Part shown: one piece after another, positions 56,193 through 64,000 of the stretch
Numbering within the stretch: the stretch's first letter is position 1
Layout: each line of letters begins with the position of its first letter
Assembly (NCBI GenBank): GCA_012523595.1
Contig: JAAYIG010000137.1
Location: 1-64,000 of the forward strand
Reading direction: 5' to 3'
From: Fibrobacter sp.
GTDB lineage: Bacteria; Fibrobacterota; Chitinivibrionia; Chitinivibrionales; Chitinispirillaceae
DNA: 64,000 nucleotides
Notes under the pieces: generated by a model
The model's input: only the letters and a program-made list of their open reading frames with translations
What the model was told of the DNA's origin: nothing
Database searches by the model: none
Program-made: the position numbers and the translations under genes

Positions 56193-58385
56193 TCAGGAGA
56201 TAAACAGCATTTCTCTGTACTTTGGAAGATGCCACATGTGATCCGGAATCAGGGTTTCCAGGTCATCAACATGTCTTCTTATATGCTCCATCTGTGGTTT
56301 GACCTCATCAAAGTAGTACGCTGCACGCTCATCTTCGTGCATCGATTCTGCCTTTTTAACCATCTCAGAAAGGATGCGAGTATTTCTGTTTACGAACAGG
56401 ATGACTTCGCTGAGGTGTCTGTAGAGTTCTCTTCTGTTCTCGATACACTCAGGGTTCAGCTTGAGTTCTTTATCTTTCCCAAGCTCTGTCATCTGCAGCA
56501 CTGTCTTGCCGATATTGTGCTGGAATTCGTAGGCAGAGGGAAGTACCGATGAGTTGATCATGTCGATTATGGTTTTTACCTCGATATCGAGAACCTTATT
56601 GTAGATATCGATCCAGATATTGTAACGTGCGATCAGCTCTGATTTGCTTAGTACGCCCAGTTTTTCGAAGAGTTTGACATTTTCCGGATCGATCATCACT
56701 GCCAGAGCCGCTGCAGTGGAGGGCTTATTGGGAAGACCGCGTTTTTCGGCTTCTTCATGCCATTGCTTTGAATAGTTATTTCCATCAAACAATATTGGCT
56801 TGCTTTCCTTTATAGTTGCTGAGAGAACTTTGAGTACCGCGTTTTCAAAGGAATCACTCTTCATAGCTGCGGTAATTTTTTCTCTTATGTCGTTGATCGA
56901 GTCGGCTATGATGGAGTTTATAATTGTGATCGAGCTGGAAATATTGAACGAGCTTCCAACGGCTCTGAATTCGAATTTCATCCCTGTGAAGGCAAAAGGA
57001 GATGTGCGGTTGCGATCTGTTGTGTCACGCGGGAACTTGGGCAGATGCGCTATTCCAAAATCTACAATGTCCTTTTTTGAGATTTTATTACGGTTACCGT
57101 TTTCAATATTGTCGATTACCTGTTTGAGATGGTTACCGAGATAAACGCTCATGATGGCCGGAGGAGCCTCATTGGCGCCCAGCCTGTGTTCGTTTCCAGC
57201 GCTCGCGACAGATAGTCTCAGAAGATCGCTGCGTTTGTAAACAGCCTGGATCACAGCTACCAGGAAGGTAAGGAACTGCAGGTTTTCCTCTGGTGTTTCT
57301 CCCGGATTAAGGAGGTTGGATCCCTTGTTGTCGGAAAGCGACCAGTTCAGATGTTTTCCGCTGCCGTTGATACCGGCGAAGGGTTTTTCGTGCAGAAGGC
57401 ATTCCAGACCGTGTCTTTTTGCCACTTTGCGCATCAGGTCCATAAGGAGCACATTATGATCCGCAGCCAGGTTGGATCTTTCGAAGTACGGTGCAAATTC
57501 GTACTGATGCGGGGCGACTTCGTTGTGACGAGTGGTTACCGGAATTCCAAGCTTGTGTGCTTCCACGGCAACCTCGTTCATGTATGCGAGAACCCGGTCC
57601 TTTATGGAACCAAAATATTGATCTTCGAGCTGCTGGCCCTTAGGTGAGGGGGCGCCGATAAGTGTCCGTCCAGTGAGCTGAAGATCGCTGCGCATTTTAT
57701 AGTATTTCTGATCGATGAGGAAATATTCCTGTTCCGCACCGCATGTGGAATAGACACTTTTTACATCGTTATGTCCGAACAGTTTCAACATGGCCACAGC
57801 CGCTTTGCTCAAGGCCTGTTCGCTTCTTAACAGCGGAAGTTTCTTATCGAGAGCCTCGCCTGTGTAGGAGATGAAGATTGTGGGGATACACAGTGTCTTT
57901 CCGTTTCCGCCGTTCATGATAAAAGCGGGGGATGAAGGATCCCAGGCAGTGTAACCTCGTGCTTCAAAAGTGACCCTCAGACCTCCGGATGGAAATGAGG
58001 ATGCATCGGGTTCACCCTGGATCAATTTTGTACCGGTGAGTTTTTCCAGGATCTGACCCTTGCCGTTTATGGAGATAAAAGTCTCGTGTTTTTCTGCTGT
58101 TTGTCCGGTCATGGGCTGAAACCAGTGGGTGTAGGAATTGGCACCCTTCTCGATTGCCCAGCTTTTCATGGCATTTGCTATTTCATCAGCCTGCTCATTT
58201 GTTATCGGCACTCCATCTTCCTGCCACTGTTTGAAAGCATAGAAGGTTCTTTCGCAAACCATGCTCATCATAACAGCTTCGCTGAATGTGTTCTCTCCAA
58301 AATAGTCAGAGATTTTGCCGGAACATTCAAAGTTCCCGTTGCTGGCTGGTTTGATTGCCAGGTTTACTTCGTGACGTATACTCAT
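56193..58385 (-). CDS. glnN: Glutamine synthetase type III
   Basis: A 730-residue GSIII enzyme, forming glutamine from glutamate, ammonia and ATP. The length and N-terminal region (RTFYAFKQWQ, YTHWFQPMTGQTAEKH) are diagnostic for type III as found in Bacteroides, Fibrobacter-like and cyanobacterial genomes. Catalytic parts include STCGAEQEYFLID, TTRHNEVAPHQYEFAP and GINGSGKHLNWS. A GAGGAGC site precedes the ATG. No sigma-54 promoter was found directly upstream on this strand. Confidence 0.95.
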   Translation of the reverse strand: MSIRHEVNLAIKPASNGNFECSGKISDYFGENTFSEAVMMSMVCERTFYAFKQWQEDGVPITNEQADEIANAMKSWAIEKGANSYTHWFQPMTGQTAEKHETFISINGKGQILEKLTGTKLIQGEPDASSFPSGGLRVTFEARGYTAWDPSSPAFIMNGGNGKTLCIPTIFISYTGEALDKKLPLLRSEQALSKAAVAMLKLFGHNDVKSVYSTCGAEQEYFLIDQKYYKMRSDLQLTGRTLIGAPSPKGQQLEDQYFGSIKDRVLAYMNEVAVEAHKLGIPVTTRHNEVAPHQYEFAPYFERSNLAADHNVLLMDLMRKVAKRHGLECLLHEKPFAGINGSGKHLNWSLSDNKGSNLLNPGETPEENLQFLTFLVAVIQAVYKRSDLLRLSVASAGNEHRLGANEAPPAIMSVYLGNHLKQVIDNIENGNRNKISKKDIVDFGIAHLPKFPRDTTDRNRTSPFAFTGMKFEFRAVGSSFNISSSITIINSIIADSINDIREKITAAMKSDSFENAVLKVLSATIKESKPILFDGNNYSKQWHEEAEKRGLPNKPSTAAALAVMIDPENVKLFEKLGVLSKSELIARYNIWIDIYNKVLDIEVKTIIDMINSSVLPSAYEFQHNIGKTVLQMTELGKDKELKLNPECIENRRELYRHLSEVILFVNRNTRILSEMVKKAESMHEDERAAYYFDEVKPQMEHIRRHVDDLETLIPDHMWHLPKYREMLFIS

Positions 58386-58690
58386 AAAAGCTCCTCAAGT
58401 GAAATGATTTAATACTTGCAATTGATTATTCTGATTAAGAATCGACTTTCATGATTCTGACCAGAGAAACGTTAATGATCTTTTTTTTGTATCTGAGCAT
58501 CTGCACAAAAGTGTTGCTGATACCAATACGGAACTAAATTGACATCAGCATATAGTCAAATTGTGTGCCATCTTTTTTCTGTTCTATGTCATCACTGCAT
58601 AATTGCCCTTTTTTATCGATTAGAAGCGGTTATTTCGGTAGAGTACAGAAACGAAAGGGAGTAGAAGAGCCAAATTTGTACCCCTCGTTT

Positions 58691-58739
58691 TGATACCAAG
58701 ATGTATCAGGTGTGGGGTGGATGATACAAAATTGTATCA
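58691..58739 (+). promoter_or_regulatory. Tandem activator dyads upstream of the PEP/pyruvate-binding gene
   Basis: TGATACCAAGATGTATCA (58691-58708) and TGATACAAAATTGTATCA (58722-58739) are strong inverted repeats exactly 31 bp apart. They lie 130-180 bp before the sigma-54 promoter, a typical enhancer distance. Confidence 0.72.
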
Positions 58740-58870
58740 GTGGGGTGAATGCTTGAGGGTGTTACTGCTCAGTGTTTCGGGATTGATCTGGGTGAAAAAC
58801 ACCTTAATATGTGCCTGTTTTTAGGGCTTTTGATTATGGAATGGGTGATTTGACACAAAATTGAATTGCA

Positions 58871-58886
58871 TGGCACATTACTTGCA
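58871..58886 (+). promoter_or_regulatory. Sigma-54 promoter of the PEP/pyruvate-binding gene
   Basis: TGGCACATTACTTGCA, correct GG-N10-GC spacing, 36 bp before the ATG at 58923. Confidence 0.85.
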
Positions 58887-58922
58887 TAATTGTCCTGGGA
58901 TAAAATTAACAGAAGATATTTT

Positions 58923-61529
58923 ATGCCAAAAGTTCTGAATTCACTAAGTACAGGTTTGCCAGGTCTGGATGAGGTAATCCAGGGGATAAGGCCGGGAGAC
59001 AATATTGTATGGCAGGTAGAATCCATCGAGGATTACATTCCCTTCACAGAATATTTCAGCAGGGAATCACAAAAAACCGGTAATCCGCTTATTTATTTCC
59101 GCTTTGCAGATCATCATCCTCTTATTGCCGATGATATCGATGCTCTGAGATATGAACTTCATCCAGAGGAGGGGTTCGAGAACTTTATTTCTGCTATCTT
59201 CTCTGTGATAGAGAGGGTCGGTTTCGGGGCCTGCTACATTTTTGACTGCCTCTCAGAGCTTTCCGTAGACTGGTACAGTGACCGGATGCTTGGCAATTTT
59301 TTCATGCTGACCTGTCCCTATCTATACGACTATGACACCGCCGCCTATTTCGGGCTTCTCAGGAATCATCACATGTCTGCGGCAATCGGGGCGATTCATG
59401 ATACGGCTCAGGTAATTATCGATGTTCACCGTAAAGATGAGAGGCTCTATGTTCATCCGCAGAAGGTTTATAAGAGATACTCTCCGAGCATGTACACTCT
59501 TCATGGCTGGGATGGGGAGCGGTTCAATACGGTGATGTCCAGTGCGATCATATCGGAGATCCTGGAGTGTGATCCCCAGCCCTGGCTTGATTTTTCGGTT
59601 CAGCGTGCTGATATCTGGACAAGGAATTTTACACGTGCAGAGATGCTGGTTCAGGGGAAGTACTGTTCCGGGAATTGTGAGGGTGAGGTTGAAGAGCTGA
59701 AAGAGCAGCTCTTAAGGATGGCTCTTTCCAGGGATCCCCGTCTGTTGGAACTTGCGCGTCGCTATTTTGATCTGGCCGATCTGGTGAATATTGGAAGAAG
59801 GATGATCGGCACAGGGCTTATCGGTGGTAAATCGGCTGGAATGCTGACTGCAAGGGCTATACTGGCAAAAAAAGCTCCTCAGCTATATGCGCTCCTTGAG
59901 GTACACGATTCTTTCTTTATCGGTTCCGATGTCTTCTACACCTATCTTGTGCAAAACAAATGCTGGTGGATGAGGCGCAAGCTCAAGAGGAGCGGTTCGA
60001 TGTATGATGGGGCGGAGGAGATGCGTGAGCGGATGCTCAAGGGGAGTTTTCCCAAAGAGATCGAAGAGCAGTTTGCGCAGATGCTCGATTACTTTGGTCA
60101 ATTTCCCATAATTGTCCGTTCCAGCAGTCTTCTTGAGGATGCTTACGGAAATGCTTTCTCCGGGAAATACGAGAGTGTGTTTTGTGCCAATCAGGGGACC
60201 CCAAGGGAGCGCCTTGAGAGTTTCAAGCAGGCGGTCCGCACTGTGTATGCGAGTACAATGAGCAGGGAGGCTCTCTCTTATCGTGAACACTGGGGACTGA
60301 TGGAGCATGACGAGCAGATGGCTTTACTGGTGCAGCGTGTCTCTGGTGAGATGCATGGCTCGCTTTTCTTTCCGCATGCTGCAGGGGTGGGATTTTCGTT
60401 TAACCCCTTTGTCTGGAACAGTGATATTGATCCCTCCCAGGGAGTGCTTCGTCTGGTGTTCGGGCTTGGTACCAGGGCGGTGGATCGTGCCGATGATGAT
60501 TATACCAGGATTGTGGCACTCAATGCCCCGCTGAAACGTCCGGAAACCAGTCTTGACGAGGTCAGGCGGTATGCGCAGAGACGTGTCGATGTGATAAATT
60601 TAACAAATAATACAACCGAAACACACCGTTTTGAGGATGTGATTCAGCAGTCTCCGAGAGTGCCGGTTGACATCTTTGCTTTCCGCGACGAGGAGATGGA
60701 GCAGCGGGGTAAAGAGGCGGGCAGGGATGTGTTTTCCTATGTATTAACATTTGATAAACTGCTTTCTGATACCGGCTTCTGCGATGCGATAAGAGAGCTT
60801 CTCAGAGTGCTTCACATCGCTTACGATCATGCTGTGGACATCGAATTTACGCTGAACTTTCTTGATGATAAATCCTTCAGGATAAATCTTGTTCAGTGCA
60901 GGCCTTTCCAGGTAAAGGGACAGTTCCGCTCGGTAAATCTGCCCCGTGGAATTCCTCAGGAAAGGATTCTGATGAAGACAACAGGGCCGGTGATAGGAAC
61001 AAGTCGGGATATGACGGTGGAGCGCCTGATATATGTAGTTCCCGAGGTCTATGGCGGGATGAGCATGGGGGACAGATATTCGGTGGCGAGGCTTATAGGT
61101 CGCCTGACACACGCATCCGTGAAGAAGAATGAGGGACGTAAAGCGATAATGCTTCTTGGGCCCGGACGCTGGGGTACGACTACACCATCACTTGGTGTGC
61201 CTGTCTCATTTGCGGAGATAAACACTGTTGCTGTACTCTGTGAGATAGCATCGATGCATGAGGGGCTTGTTCCGGATGTATCGCTTGGTACCCATTTCTT
61301 CAACGATCTTGTAGAGATGGATATGCTTTACGCGGCGGTATATCCCGGCCGGACGGGAAGTTTCTGTCAGGAAAATCTTATTATGAGTATACCCAACCGG
61401 ATAGGTGAACTGGTTCCGGATGCATCGATCTGGAGCCGTGCAGTGCATGTGATTGAATCAGGGGGTGAGGCCGGCAGCATGAGATTGACAATTGATTCGA
61501 TGAAACAGGAAGGGATGTTGTATATATGA
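58923..61529 (+). CDS. PEP/pyruvate-binding fusion protein with KaiC-like N-terminus
   Basis: An 868-residue protein. The N-terminal 200 residues start like KaiC/RAD55 ATPases (TGLPGLDEVIQGIRPGDNIVW) but lack a Walker A motif. From about residue 300 a pyruvate phosphate dikinase ATP-grasp domain follows (GGKSAGMLTARAIL, IIVRSSSLLEDAYGNAFSGKYES, FNLVQCRPFQ-like). The phosphohistidine domain of true PPDK is not seen, so it may be a kinase or a sensor of energy state rather than PPDK. The C-terminal region (LLGPGRWGTTTPSLG) is conserved-looking. It is sigma-54 driven in the nitrogen island. Confidence 0.75.
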   Translation: MPKVLNSLSTGLPGLDEVIQGIRPGDNIVWQVESIEDYIPFTEYFSRESQKTGNPLIYFRFADHHPLIADDIDALRYELHPEEGFENFISAIFSVIERVGFGACYIFDCLSELSVDWYSDRMLGNFFMLTCPYLYDYDTAAYFGLLRNHHMSAAIGAIHDTAQVIIDVHRKDERLYVHPQKVYKRYSPSMYTLHGWDGERFNTVMSSAIISEILECDPQPWLDFSVQRADIWTRNFTRAEMLVQGKYCSGNCEGEVEELKEQLLRMALSRDPRLLELARRYFDLADLVNIGRRMIGTGLIGGKSAGMLTARAILAKKAPQLYALLEVHDSFFIGSDVFYTYLVQNKCWWMRRKLKRSGSMYDGAEEMRERMLKGSFPKEIEEQFAQMLDYFGQFPIIVRSSSLLEDAYGNAFSGKYESVFCANQGTPRERLESFKQAVRTVYASTMSREALSYREHWGLMEHDEQMALLVQRVSGEMHGSLFFPHAAGVGFSFNPFVWNSDIDPSQGVLRLVFGLGTRAVDRADDDYTRIVALNAPLKRPETSLDEVRRYAQRRVDVINLTNNTTETHRFEDVIQQSPRVPVDIFAFRDEEMEQRGKEAGRDVFSYVLTFDKLLSDTGFCDAIRELLRVLHIAYDHAVDIEFTLNFLDDKSFRINLVQCRPFQVKGQFRSVNLPRGIPQERILMKTTGPVIGTSRDMTVERLIYVVPEVYGGMSMGDRYSVARLIGRLTHASVKKNEGRKAIMLLGPGRWGTTTPSLGVPVSFAEINTVAVLCEIASMHEGLVPDVSLGTHFFNDLVEMDMLYAAVYPGRTGSFCQENLIMSIPNRIGELVPDASIWSRAVHVIESGGEAGSMRLTIDSMKQEGMLYI

Positions 61530-61568
61530 TGGATCGGACAGCGCATAATAGTTTCTTGATTTTGGACA

Positions 61569-61626
61569 GGTATTGGAATTGGTGCCGAAATGTCCGGAAA
61601 AGTATCGATACCGATTCCGACCCCGA
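61569..61626. repeat. Inverted CCGATA-type repeat before gltB
   Basis: GGTATTGGAATTGGTGCCGA and a downstream ATCGATACCGATTCCGACC arm can form an imperfect hairpin, in the gap between the fusion gene and glutamate synthase. Confidence 0.65.
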
Positions 61627-61679
61627 ATTGGGAAACTTGTAAAGTAAAACTGAAACAGAGAGGTTTTGACGGGAGCAAT

Positions 61680-64000
61680 ATGAAAAAACAGGGATTGTAT
61701 GATCCGCAATTCGAGCATGACAGTTGCGGGGTGGGTTTTATCGCGAATATAAACGGAAGCCGTTCTCACCAGATTGTCATAGAGGGCATATCGATACTTA
61801 AGAACCTGGTTCATCGCGGGGCAGTCGGCGGTGACTCGATGACCGGTGATGGTGCAGGGATTCTGCTGCAGATTCCCCACGTTTTCTTTGCACGTGAATG
61901 CGAGAAGAAGGGAATGGTTCTTCCGCCTGAGGGAAACTATGCTGTTGCGATGATCTTTATGCCTGATGATCCGGCTGTCCGCGGAAAACTTGTGCGTCTT
62001 GTCAATGATACAGTACAGGATGAAAACGGGAAAGTACTCGGGTGGAGAGATGTGCCTGTTTGTCCGGATTGCCTGGGAGAGATGGCGCGTAAATCCATGC
62101 CTTTTGTGAGCCAGATATTTGTTGTTTTCGATAAAAAAGGCGATGATCTGGAGCGAAAAGTCTACCTGACACGAAAATGTATCGAGAAGAGGGCAATGGA
62201 GTCTGGCTTTGGTATAGATGATTTCTATATCCCGTCATTTTCAAGCAGAACCATTGTCTATAAAGGGATGTTTGTGGCGCCGCAACTTGAGGCTTTCTAC
62301 CCTGATCTCAGTGATCCGGAGTTTCAAAGTGCCATAGCTGTGGTTCATCAGCGCTACTCCACAAATACTTTCCCCTCCTGGCCTCTTGCCCAGCCATTCA
62401 GATATATAGCCCACAACGGAGAGATCAATACGCTCCGGGGAAATATAAACAAGATGATAGCCAGGGAATCCTCTCTGAGGTCTGATCTTTACGGAGAAGA
62501 GATAGAAAAACTCAAACCGGTGATAAACACCTTGTTGAGTGATTCTGGAATTTTTGACAATGCTTTCGAGCTTCTTGCCAACAGCGGCAGGTCGATAGAG
62601 CATGCGATGATGATGATGGTTCCGGAGGCATTCGGTTCCAGGCTTCACATGAGCCAGGACAGGAGGGCTTTTTACGAGTACCATGCCTCGATAATGGAAC
62701 CCTGGGATGGTCCGGCTGCCATAGCCTTTACAGACGGAGTGAGGGTAGGGGCGACTCTTGACAGAAATGGATTGCGTCCTGCGCGGTATATCATAACCAG
62801 AAGCGGCAAGATGCTTCTGGCATCCGAGGTCGGTGTACTGGAGATCGCATCTGAAGAGGTACTGCAGAAAGGCCGCCTTGCACCAGGCAAGATGGTTCTT
62901 GTGGATACTTCACGCGGGAGAGTCATTTTCGATAATGAGATCAAGGCATCCATATCCCGAAGGAAACCTTACAGAAGGTGGCTGGAGAAAAATGTGATAG
63001 AGCTTAAAGGTCTCTTTCAGGTTCCGGGACCGGTGTCATTCACTGCAGATTCTCTGGATCTTCAGCAGAAGATTTTCGGGTATACACTTGAAGATATAAA
63101 AATGACAGTGGGTTCCATGGCGGAAAATGGTCAGGAACCGGTGGGGTCGATGGGTAACGATGCCGCGCTTGCGGTTCTGTCCGAAAGACCTCAACTGCTT
63201 TACAATTACTTCAAACAGCTTTTTGCTCAGGTGACAAATCCGCCAATAGATCCTTACCGGGAAAACCTGGTCATGTCTTTAATGAGCTATGTCGGACGGG
63301 AGGGGAATCTTCTTGAGGAAACTCCTGAGCACTGTCATCAGCTCAAACTGCTCTATCCGATTCTCACCAATGATGACATGAGCAAACTGCAGAATTCGGC
63401 ACAGGAGGATCTTCGCTGGGCGAAGTTATCCATTCTTGCACCGCTTGAAAACGATAGTGTGGATTTCAGCAGTGCAATTGAGCGGCTTTGCATAGAAGCA
63501 GAGAAAAAAGTGGATGAAGGGTGTTCGATAATCATTCTCAGTGACCGGGGTGCAGGGGAGAATGATGTACCGATGCCTGCACTTCTTGCTGTCTCAGCGG
63601 TACATCATCATCTGGTCCGTGCTCACAAGAGGCAATTGACAGGCTTGATAATCGAGACCGGAGAGGCTCGTGAGGTGATGCATTTTGCCACGCTGATCGG
63701 TTATGGGGCAAGTGCTGTAAATCCATATCTGGCTCTGGAGACGGTTGCTGGTCTCAAGGCGCAAGGTCTTCTGCCGGAGGGTCTGAGGCTTGAGACTGCC
63801 CTTGAGAATTATGTAACCGCGATAAAGAAGGGATTGCTCAAAGTAATGTCAAAGATGGGTGTCTCTACTATCAGAAGTTACAGGGGTGCCCAGATCTTCG
63901 AGGCAATCGGACTTAACAGTGATGTGGTTGAAAAGTATTTCCCTGGAACAGCATCGAGGATAGAGGGAGTCGGTCTTGAATCCATAGCCGCGGAATCTTA
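61680..64000 (+). CDS. gltB: Glutamate synthase large subunit, 5' part (runs off the window)
   Basis: The first 773 codons of GltB, which makes two glutamates from glutamine and 2-oxoglutarate. The catalytic Cys lies in HDSCGVGF (about residue 17) a little after the start, as in many gltB products that begin with a short leader. Further matches are LVHRGAVGGDSMTGDGAG, QRYSTNTFPSWPLAQPFRYIAHNGEINT, and at the end TASRIEGVGLESIAAES. The frame is open to the end of the window. A GGGAG site precedes the ATG. Confidence 0.95.
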   Translation, partial: MKKQGLYDPQFEHDSCGVGFIANINGSRSHQIVIEGISILKNLVHRGAVGGDSMTGDGAGILLQIPHVFFARECEKKGMVLPPEGNYAVAMIFMPDDPAVRGKLVRLVNDTVQDENGKVLGWRDVPVCPDCLGEMARKSMPFVSQIFVVFDKKGDDLERKVYLTRKCIEKRAMESGFGIDDFYIPSFSSRTIVYKGMFVAPQLEAFYPDLSDPEFQSAIAVVHQRYSTNTFPSWPLAQPFRYIAHNGEINTLRGNINKMIARESSLRSDLYGEEIEKLKPVINTLLSDSGIFDNAFELLANSGRSIEHAMMMMVPEAFGSRLHMSQDRRAFYEYHASIMEPWDGPAAIAFTDGVRVGATLDRNGLRPARYIITRSGKMLLASEVGVLEIASEEVLQKGRLAPGKMVLVDTSRGRVIFDNEIKASISRRKPYRRWLEKNVIELKGLFQVPGPVSFTADSLDLQQKIFGYTLEDIKMTVGSMAENGQEPVGSMGNDAALAVLSERPQLLYNYFKQLFAQVTNPPIDPYRENLVMSLMSYVGREGNLLEETPEHCHQLKLLYPILTNDDMSKLQNSAQEDLRWAKLSILAPLENDSVDFSSAIERLCIEAEKKVDEGCSIIILSDRGAGENDVPMPALLAVSAVHHHLVRAHKRQLTGLIIETGEAREVMHFATLIGYGASAVNPYLALETVAGLKAQGLLPEGLRLETALENYVTAIKKGLLKVMSKMGVSTIRSYRGAQIFEAIGLNSDVVEKYFPGTASRIEGVGLESIAAES

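Noticed and set aside
58386-58560. Sigma-54 promoter for glnN on the minus strand
   Set aside because: No GG-N10-GC element could be found in this orientation near the gene.

Overview
The window looks like chromosomal DNA from a Gram-negative, anaerobic-type bacterium of the Fibrobacterota, probably near the Chitinispirillum/Chitinivibrio branch. The strongest lineage clue is a TIGR02147-family regulator translationally coupled to a DUF2341-type lipoprotein, a pairing I associate with Fibrobacter-like genomes. A Gram-negative envelope is shown by lpxB, an MsbA-like exporter, a TonB-dependent receptor, several outer-membrane barrel proteins and many lipoproteins. A secreted GH5 glycanase fits a polysaccharide-degrading lifestyle. 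The lineage assignment is inference; there is no rRNA here, and the only RNA gene is one CAU tRNA.

Layout. 1-1464 is a complete IS4-family insertion sequence with perfect 16-bp terminal repeats that cuts off the end of the DUF2341 lipoprotein. 2-16 kb holds the regulator, a GH5 enzyme, an M42 peptidase, a P1B-ATPase-like protein that has lost its whole catalytic apparatus, a PHP phosphoesterase, GDP-mannose synthesis, lpxB, an envelope protein with PEGA and calcium-binding repeats, and small lipoproteins. 16.9-22.3 kb is a tight seven-gene operon linking two Cys-rich surface proteins, a TonB receptor, an ECF transporter (S, T, A) and a methyltransferase. It is followed by a frameshifted rpn pseudogene, an asparagine-synthase-like protein, an MsbA-like exporter, a zinc-ribbon coiled-coil protein, a tRNA, a tiny charged protein and an M16C peptidase. 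31.7-32.3 kb is a repeat-rich gap. 32.3-39.1 kb ends in a compact membrane/signalling operon: a small membrane protein, two tandem lycopene-cyclase-like paralogues, a response regulator, a histidine kinase and a PAP2 phosphatase. 39.4-49.1 kb carries a sigma-54-driven pyruvyltransferase gene, a flavoprotein, a FabG-like reductase, a TPR lytic transglycosylase, a propeller protein, inositol-phosphate synthase, RlpA and mannose-6-phosphate isomerase.

50.6-64 kb is a nitrogen-assimilation island: outer-membrane barrel protein, AmtB, PII, NifA-like activator, type III glutamine synthetase, a PEP/pyruvate-binding fusion protein and the start of glutamate synthase. Three promoters here share the same layout: two tandem ACA-N4-TGT dyads 30-31 bp apart, then a sigma-54 -24/-12 element. 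The same dyad lies just in front of the activator gene. This suggests a self-contained regulon run by that activator.

The strongest leads are the nitrogen regulon with its dyad code, the lycopene-cyclase-like two-component operon, the catalytically dead P-type ATPase relative and the TonB-to-ECF operon. Several families of dispersed palindromic repeats occupy the gaps, notably one built on CCGATA hexamers, and one of its copies forms the terminator behind the PII gene.
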